Below, one piece after another: positions 6,174 to 10,854 of a stretch of DNA of 10,854 nucleotides. The notes below the pieces were generated by a model. The model saw only the letters and a list, made by a program, of their open reading frames with translations, searched no databases and was not told the DNA's origin. Position 1 is the first letter of the stretch. Each line of letters starts with the position of its first letter. Made by a program: the position numbers and the translations under genes. The stretch is from Lysinibacillus sp. (lineage in GTDB: Bacteria > Bacillota > Bacilli > Bacillales_A > Planococcaceae): contig JAAYHP010000228.1 of the NCBI GenBank assembly GCA_012735355.1, positions 1 through 10,854 on the forward strand, in the 5' to 3' direction.

Positions 6174-6664
6174 ACATTTCGAACCTTTCTTTTATTAAAA
6201 ATATTCATGATCATTGGTATAAACATAAAAGCCACAATCGCATTGATCAACGTCGCGATGAATAAATTCGGAAGGGATAAGAAGTAAAATTCCGGCGACA
6301 CTAAAAAATAAAATGGTAACGGAGCAAGTAATCCATTAGCTACAATTAAAAAAGCCCACTTCAAAACATGATTGCCTTTTTGGTGAAACACATTAAAGAA
6401 ATAAACGATGAGAAACATTTCAACTGCAATGATGAAGTGAAATGGACCTAACGGAAAACCTGAAGTTAAACCTGTCGTTAAGTGACCAATTAGCCCTGCA
6501 AATCCTGAATAGATTGGCGGTAAAAATGCAACGCTAATAAACGCAGGAGCAGAATCCAGCGCTGCTGTTGTAATAAAACCCGGCACTTTAATAAAACTAC
6601 CGATAACACAAAGAGCTGATATCAAAGCAGTAAGCACAATATATCGTAATTTGCTACTTTCCAT
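6170..6664 (-). CDS. cblT: CblT, ECF transporter S-component for alpha-ribazole
   Basis: A 164-residue, very hydrophobic membrane protein with about five to six predicted helices, the size of an ECF-type substrate-binding S-component. The N-terminal LRYIVLTALISALCVIGSF helix and the GHLTTGLTSGFPLGPFHF loop near the middle are typical of such proteins. It needs the shared ECF energizing module (EcfA, EcfA', EcfT), which is not encoded here. Its 4-base overlap with cblS and its place among cobU/cobS/cobC genes indicate alpha-ribazole as substrate, as shown for Listeria/Geobacillus CblT. Transport of another cobalamin precursor is the main alternative. Its start shares a TAATG junction with the upstream gene and has a strong GGGGGAG site. 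Confidence 0.83.
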   Translation of the reverse strand: MESSKLRYIVLTALISALCVIGSFIKVPGFITTAALDSAPAFISVAFLPPIYSGFAGLIGHLTTGLTSGFPLGPFHFIIAVEMFLIVYFFNVFHQKGNHVLKWAFLIVANGLLAPLPFYFLVSPEFYFLSLPNLFIATLINAIVAFMFIPMIMNIFNKRKVRNV

Positions 6665-7080
6665 TAAAACTCTCCCCCTTTTAAAATCTCAGGTATTCCG
6701 TACCAAACACGAATCACTTTTTCGCTTTTCATAAAAAGCTGTTGATATAATCTACCACATGTGTCTCGTAACTTTCTATCTTCCTTCGATAAAGGAACAA
6801 TGCCTCGACCGATATCAGTACAAATACAAACTACATTGGCCAGACTGTCTAATATAATTAATTGCCTTAAGATGTCCGATACAATTTTCTCTTCATCTAC
6901 ATCTTTATATTGGGGAATAATCTTTTCAAAATTTCCAATAATGATATAATCTTCTTTTGTAAAATTTCCTTTAGGAAGTTCACCTTCATATGTATAAATA
7001 TTTTTTATTCCCTTACTTTTTAAAGTCTCCATTACAAATTTTCTTTTACCGTTATAGGCACCACCGATAACTGCGTGCAT
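6664..7080 (-). CDS. Short, divergent CobU-like protein
   Basis: At 138 residues this is clearly shorter than CobU (about 180). It has an N-terminal P-loop-like GGAYNGKR (6-13), with Arg where CobU has Ser after the lysine. The middle part carrying the guanylated histidine (RHxxDR-like) is missing. The C-terminal part looks canonical for CobU: CTDIGRGIVPLSKEDRKLRDTCGRLYQ and then WYGIPEILK. It may be a regulatory or accessory subunit, a specialised kinase, or a degenerate duplicate. The ATG has a strong GGGGGAG site and overlaps cobC by 49 bases. It sits in the middle of an intact cobalamin salvage operon and its frame is undamaged, so it is probably kept for a function. Confidence 0.75.
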   Translation of the reverse strand: MHAVIGGAYNGKRKFVMETLKSKGIKNIYTYEGELPKGNFTKEDYIIIGNFEKIIPQYKDVDEEKIVSDILRQLIILDSLANVVCICTDIGRGIVPLSKEDRKLRDTCGRLYQQLFMKSEKVIRVWYGIPEILKGGEF

Positions 7081-7628
7081 CCAACTCCCCCTTTGAATAA
7101 CTGTATATTAGGCCATTGCAACGTATAAATAGTGCGATGCTCAGCATGAATGTCTTGAAAATCCTTATCCATTAAAAACTTTGAGAGCAATAACCGAATC
7201 ACCCCGCCATGGACGATAAACACATACTCTCCCTTTTTATTTACAATCCGCTGAAAGCAATCTAACACTCTTTTTTCAAAATTTTGAAAGGATTCTCCAT
7301 TAGGTGGTGTCACTGTTCGGGGTAAATCAATCCACTCTCGATAAATGGGTAAATCTTTTAATTCGTCATAAGTTTTCATTTCAAAATCCCCGAAATAAAG
7401 CTCTTTTAAATCAGGGTACCCTTCGAAATTAGCTGTCGGAAAGTAAAGGGTGCTCGTTTCATAACAACGTTTTAAATCGCTACCATAAACGACATTAGTC
7501 TTTATTGGAATGTTACATGTTATATTTTGATTAACGATTGACTCATCGGTCCAACCAACATATTTACGTTCCATATTTCCTTTAGTTTTTTCATGCCGGA
7601 TTAAATGAATAACAACAGAATCCCCCAT
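7032..7628 (-). CDS. cobC: CobC-like alpha-ribazole phosphatase (histidine phosphatase family)
   Basis: This cytoplasmic enzyme would remove the 5'-phosphate from adenosylcobalamin phosphate or alpha-ribazole phosphate, the last step of nucleotide-loop assembly. The 198-residue protein begins with the phosphohistidine motif HLIRHEKTKGN (nucleophile His12). It has the acid-bearing region ELYFGDFEMKTYDEL near residue 92 and the second catalytic histidine in FIVHGGVIRLLL near residue 139. The histidine phosphatase fold alone does not fix the substrate; the position between cobS and the CobU-like gene does. It overlaps cobS by 28 bases and the next gene by 49 bases, so the operon is tightly packed. 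I saw no other in-frame start near ATG 7628; the Shine-Dalgarno spacing there is long. Confidence 0.87.
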   Translation of the reverse strand: MGDSVVIHLIRHEKTKGNMERKYVGWTDESIVNQNITCNIPIKTNVVYGSDLKRCYETSTLYFPTANFEGYPDLKELYFGDFEMKTYDELKDLPIYREWIDLPRTVTPPNGESFQNFEKRVLDCFQRIVNKKGEYVFIVHGGVIRLLLSKFLMDKDFQDIHAEHRTIYTLQWPNIQLFKGGVGCTQLSVVPITVKENL

Positions 7629-8374
7629 AACGCCAATTCCATCCCTTCATATAAAGCACCAAGTAAATCTCCTGTCATTCCACCAAAATGCTTTATTGTC
7701 CACTTTCGGTACAAAATAGTAAAGCCAAACATACAAACTAATAAAATGAATATAGTACTATTATGCAAAATAAAACTTGTAAAAATAATAATGAAAATAT
7801 ATAACACAATATACATCCATAGATGCTGGTCCAAAACTTGATTTTTAAAATATGCTGCTAACCCAGTATCTTTTATATTTTTCGTCAAATTAAAATAAAT
7901 TAACATCGCTAATCGGCTTAACACTGGGATAAATATAAAAAAGCAAAGCATATCATGTGGTTGTTGTATTAATATTTCATAAAAAAAAGCTATTTTTAAT
8001 AATAGCATAACGAATAATCCGATTGCTCCAAAGGCTCCTACCCTTGAATCACTTAATATTTCCAATCTTCTTTCCCGATCTCTATAAGAAAAATAGGCAT
8101 CACTTAAATCAATCCAGCCATCAACATGTAGCCCACCTGTCATGGCAATATTTAAAACAACAATCACGATGGCTAGTAAAAGTGGCGTAAATTGAAAGTA
8201 TGTATTGTTCAAATAATTTGTGAAAACAATGATTAGTCCCATGAAAAAACTAATGATTGGCATTGTACAAAACATCGCTGTTACGCTTTGTTGATTCATT
8301 GGTAATGTCTTTCGTATAGGGATGGATGTAAAAAATTGAAGAGATAATAAAAAACCATTTAAAATGTTTTTCAA
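7601..8374 (-). CDS. cobS: CobS, adenosylcobinamide-GDP ribazoletransferase (cobalamin synthase)
   Basis: CobS is the integral membrane enzyme that joins adenosylcobinamide-GDP with alpha-ribazole (or its phosphate) to form adenosylcobalamin (or its 5'-phosphate). The 257-residue protein has the usual length and many hydrophobic helices. It shows the family's acidic signature GGLHVDGWIDLSDAYFS (residues 80-96) followed by DRERRLEILSDSRVGAFG, the metal/substrate region. An N-terminal SLQFFTSIPI segment is also typical. Translation starts at a TTG (8374) with AAGGTGG about 7 bases upstream. It begins 12 bases after the cobU stop. Its substrates would come from CobU (corrinoid side) and from CblT/CblS (alpha-ribazole side). 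Confidence 0.95.
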   Translation of the reverse strand: MKNILNGFLLSLQFFTSIPIRKTLPMNQQSVTAMFCTMPIISFFMGLIIVFTNYLNNTYFQFTPLLLAIVIVVLNIAMTGGLHVDGWIDLSDAYFSYRDRERRLEILSDSRVGAFGAIGLFVMLLLKIAFFYEILIQQPHDMLCFFIFIPVLSRLAMLIYFNLTKNIKDTGLAAYFKNQVLDQHLWMYIVLYIFIIIFTSFILHNSTIFILLVCMFGFTILYRKWTIKHFGGMTGDLLGALYEGMELALWGILLLFI

Positions 8375-8386
8375 TATGACACCACC

Positions 8387-8941
8387 TTATTTTCTCCGTA
8401 CGCTTATACTATAATCTAATTCGTAGGCTTCATCGCAAGTTGAAACAATCCATTGATGAAGCTTTCCAAGTAATTCCCTATATAAATTCACTTCTTTAAA
8501 TGTAGAAGTTGGCTCATCTAACACTTCATTGGAAACAAGGATGACTGTAGCGCCATCGTTTCTCCACTGTATTACTTTCGTCTGTAATAGTTTAATGATT
8601 TGATGAATTTTCATTGTTCTTTCATGTTCGAACGATTCTGTTACATATAATACATTATTTAACCAAGTAGTAATACAATCCCATAAAATTATATCACCGA
8701 TTTGAAAAGTTGTGGATGGCAGTTCAGTTTCTACTTCGATCGTAGTCCAAGGCATGTTGGACTTTAATCGATCCTCTTGATGCCGTAAAATCCGCTTTTT
8801 CATTTCATCATCAAAACCAACTCCGGAGGCTAAATAATATAGGTTTGTTTGTTTTTTTTGAAAAAGTTGTTGCGCATATCGTTCTGCAAAGGCGCTTTTT
8901 CCACTTCGAACGCATCCGGTAATAAATATAATTTTATCCAA
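8387..8941 (-). CDS. cobU: CobU, adenosylcobinamide kinase/guanylyltransferase
   Basis: CobU phosphorylates adenosylcobinamide and then adds GMP to give adenosylcobinamide-GDP, the substrate of CobS. From the start chosen here the protein has 184 residues, with a P-loop TGCVRSGKS (8-16), the RHQEDR segment holding the likely guanylated His54, and ILWDCITTWLNN in the middle. The C-terminal part is unusual: after VSNEV it reads LDEPTSTFKEVNLYREL instead of the usual GxGxVP...RDxxGRxNQ motif. I prefer TTG 8941 as start because GGGGG lies 7 bases upstream; ATG 8947 is almost on top of that site. It begins 25 bases after the germination gene stop with no terminator between. Confidence 0.9.
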   Translation of the reverse strand: MDKIIFITGCVRSGKSAFAERYAQQLFQKKQTNLYYLASGVGFDDEMKKRILRHQEDRLKSNMPWTTIEVETELPSTTFQIGDIILWDCITTWLNNVLYVTESFEHERTMKIHQIIKLLQTKVIQWRNDGATVILVSNEVLDEPTSTFKEVNLYRELLGKLHQWIVSTCDEAYELDYSISVRRK

Positions 8942-8966
8942 AATCATTCCCCCTAGTTCTCTTCAA

Positions 8967-10172
8967 TTATCTCCATTCCATTCCAACTCGTCGGATTTCA
9001 TAATTCAAATTGATTTGAATTTCCAAATCTTTATATAATTCGTACCAACCTTCATCATTCTTTACATTTTCATTCCAATATTTCGGATAAAAAGCTCTCA
9101 ACCTTGCCCCAATTCCAAGTACATCGGATTCATCCTGCTGCAATTTTTTGATTACAGTAGTTAGCATATTTTCCACATGCTCAGTTGCAACTAATTCAAT
9201 TTGTTTTAATTTTTCTTCATTTACATCGTTTGCATAAACTTGTTCTACAACAATACCGTCGATATCAACGTTTATCGATATATTCGGTTTTCCTTCTATT
9301 ATGTCTAATTTTATGTTAGATTTTCTTTTGCTTGGCTTAATGAGATAAACTCCATTATTTTCACCAGGTGATATGACATCAGAATATCCTGCTGGATTAA
9401 ATCCCATCATCGCTAAAATCCCACCTGTTTCCATTGGCGACAGTTTTCCTACCATCTTATCATCTTTAAAATAAGCAAGGCCATCTACCATAATATGATC
9501 CCCCATAGGTTTTACGAGAGGAATCATTGCATCTACACCGATATCTGATAAATCTATCCATACTTTCCCTAAATACTCTTTAGGTAATTTACCGAATTTT
9601 ACAGCTTGGTTCAACGTATTTGCTAAGTATAAAGAAGGCACCGTTTGAATTGGTGGAGTTGCTTTTAATACTTTTTGCGCTTCTCCTTCGGTAATCATAA
9701 ACCAAGCTGTTCTTCTTATTTCATAATCCCTTCTAAAAAAGTCTAATATTTCATTAAGACCTTTTTTAGCTATTTTGTCACTTACTACGATAATTTGAAT
9801 ATGTCCTAAATATATTTTTCCAGCGAGTTCTTGTTGTAAATTAGATAGTGTATCTTTCATTGTATATCCATAAGTAACCAAAAGCCAATCGGTCTCATCC
9901 GAAGTTGTATCTCCACCTTCCGGACCTAACATTATCTTCCCTGGAACTGCCAATTGAGCAGTCACTTTATAGATAGTGCCCCTCCCCTGTTCTGGAAACT
10001 CCCCTTTTCGGTGAGTAACTTCGGGCATATTAATTTCTTCTCCTTCTTCAACAAAATCAATAGAAAGAGCTAAAATGATTGCTCTTTCTTCAATCTCATA
10101 ACTATCCCAACACCCGCTTAACAATAAAGAAGTTGCTATAACAATAAGAAATGTTAGTAGAAATCTTATCAT
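8967..10172 (-). CDS. Ger(x)C family spore germination lipoprotein
   Basis: This is the C subunit of a nutrient germinant receptor, a lipoprotein on the outer face of the spore inner membrane that works with A and B subunits. The 401-residue protein begins with a lipoprotein signal peptide and the lipobox LLSGC (Cys21), directly followed by WDSYEIEERAIILALSID, the typical N-terminus of the family. Length and the alpha/beta C-terminal domain fit GerAC/GerKC proteins. The start overlaps the B-subunit stop by 4 bases. The receptor type (GerA, GerB, GerK or other) cannot be told from this sequence, so I give no symbol. Genes of this kind are normally expressed in the forespore under sigma-G; the promoter would lie outside the window. 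Confidence 0.93.
   Translation of the reverse strand: MIRFLLTFLIVIATSLLLSGCWDSYEIEERAIILALSIDFVEEGEEINMPEVTHRKGEFPEQGRGTIYKVTAQLAVPGKIMLGPEGGDTTSDETDWLLVTYGYTMKDTLSNLQQELAGKIYLGHIQIIVVSDKIAKKGLNEILDFFRRDYEIRRTAWFMITEGEAQKVLKATPPIQTVPSLYLANTLNQAVKFGKLPKEYLGKVWIDLSDIGVDAMIPLVKPMGDHIMVDGLAYFKDDKMVGKLSPMETGGILAMMGFNPAGYSDVISPGENNGVYLIKPSKRKSNIKLDIIEGKPNISINVDIDGIVVEQVYANDVNEEKLKQIELVATEHVENMLTTVIKKLQQDESDVLGIGARLRAFYPKYWNENVKNDEGWYELYKDLEIQINLNYEIRRVGMEWR
8997..9026 (-). promoter_or_regulatory. Weak promoter candidate with palindromic spacer inside the Ger(x)C gene
   Basis: Near the 3' end of the germination gene, the minus strand has TTGGAA (9026-9021) and TATGAA (9002-8997) separated by 18 bases. 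The spacer is exactly a perfect inverted repeat, ATTCAAAT-CA-ATTTGAAT (9020-9003). This could be a repressed internal promoter for the cob genes starting about 55 bases downstream. It also encodes ordinary protein (EIQINLNYE), so chance is a real possibility. Confidence 0.25.
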
Positions 10173-10854
10173 CCCAATCCTACCCTTTTTCGAAAATGAG
10201 ATATGATTAATAAAAAAATAGGGAGTATAATAAATATAAAAAGCCCAATAAATGTGATTTTGAGAACATATTCATGTAATTCATAAATATTGTTTGGAAT
10301 TAAAGCGATGATAAATAATATAGGAATTATGAGCTTAGAAATCATATTATATTTATCTGTATGAAAAATCTCTGCTGTTCCTCGAACAATCATTAAATAA
10401 TAAGAAAGCAATGTAGTGAATACGGCAAATATCCAAGTTACTAAAATTATTGCATCGATTCGTGATAACACTTCTCCCGGTATTTGTATTATTCGGCTAA
10501 GTGATAAAACTGGCCACAACATTTGTTCCAATTCAACAGCACCAAAAACACCTAAGGAAATCACAATTGTGTAGAGGATGGCAATTCCACCTAAAAAAAA
10601 TCCCCAAATACCATTTTTTAAACATTTTTCATAATCTTTTATATATGGAAATAGCATTGTAATGACAAAATAATTGGTTACCGCTCTCGTCAAGATAAGA
10701 GCACCATTCATAAACTGTTGGAAAGATAGCTCATGACCAAAAATCGGGAAAAAATGATAAGATTTAATATCTTCATAGGCAAAGAAAAAGAAAACCAATG
10801 GAATCAATAAAAATGGTAGAGCGGCTTTTTCTCCATCGGGTCCAAGGCCAGGGC
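10169..10854 (-). CDS. GerB-family germination permease, C-terminal 227 residues (cut by window edge)
   Basis: The frame is open to the window edge, so only the C-terminal part of a protein of about 360 residues is present. Visible are about six hydrophobic helices with short loops and a basic C-terminus (HFRKRVGLG), as in the spore germination permeases of the APC transporter superfamily (GerAB/GerKB type). These form the germinant-binding membrane subunit of a Ger receptor. An in-frame TTG at 10807 is internal: residues before it (GLGPDGEKAALPFL) continue the same family sequence. The 4-base overlap with the downstream Ger(x)C gene supports a B-C operon; the A subunit gene would be farther right or elsewhere. 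Confidence 0.92.
   Translation of the reverse strand, partial: PGLGPDGEKAALPFLLIPLVFFFFAYEDIKSYHFFPIFGHELSFQQFMNGALILTRAVTNYFVITMLFPYIKDYEKCLKNGIWGFFLGGIAILYTIVISLGVFGAVELEQMLWPVLSLSRIIQIPGEVLSRIDAIILVTWIFAVFTTLLSYYLMIVRGTAEIFHTDKYNMISKLIIPILFIIALIPNNIYELHEYVLKITFIGLFIFIILPIFLLIISHFRKRVGLG

Noticed and set aside
1..10854. CRISPR arrays, insertion sequences, prophage genes, tRNA or rRNA genes
   Set aside because: I saw no regularly spaced direct repeats, transposase or phage proteins, terminal inverted repeats, or tRNA/rRNA signatures. Gene order and base composition look like ordinary chromosome.

Overview
The window looks like chromosome from a low-GC, endospore-forming Firmicute of the Bacillaceae/Planococcaceae type. 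The reasons are AT-rich DNA, strong G-rich Shine-Dalgarno sites, Ger-type spore germination genes, a class Ib ribonucleotide reductase operon with nrdI, a Listeria/Geobacillus-style alpha-ribazole salvage pair (CblT/CblS), and a Bacillus-type Fur box. I cannot name a species. Almost everything is on the minus strand, so the biology reads from right to left.

From the right edge: a truncated germination permease (GerB family) and its overlapping lipoprotein partner (Ger(x)C family). After only 19-25 nt comes a six-gene corrinoid salvage cluster: cobU, cobS, cobC, a short divergent cobU-like gene, the ECF S-component cblT and the alpha-ribazole kinase cblS. Together these would take up alpha-ribazole, phosphorylate it, activate adenosylcobinamide, join the two and remove the phosphate to give adenosylcobalamin. 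cobT and a corrinoid adenosyltransferase are not in the window.

Next, on the same strand, is a promoter followed by a complete AdoCbl-type cobalamin riboswitch and a strong intrinsic terminator. These stand in front of nrdH-nrdI-nrdE-nrdF, a class Ib (B12-independent) ribonucleotide reductase operon. The leader also carries two NrdR-box-like sequences whose starts are 32 bp apart; the downstream one is the P2 hairpin of the riboswitch itself. The layout suggests that cobalamin made or salvaged by the upstream genes shuts off the B12-independent reductase. This makes most sense if a B12-dependent class II reductase (NrdJ) exists elsewhere. nrdH appears to carry a one-base deletion that separates its start from its CPKC active site.

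Downstream of nrdF is a Fur-box-controlled IsdG/HmoA-type heme monooxygenase gene. It is followed by a probable bidirectional terminator shared with a convergent plus-strand gene of unknown function. The left 424 bp is mostly AT-rich intergenic DNA with two divergent promoter candidates. At the very left edge is the 5' end of another minus-strand gene.
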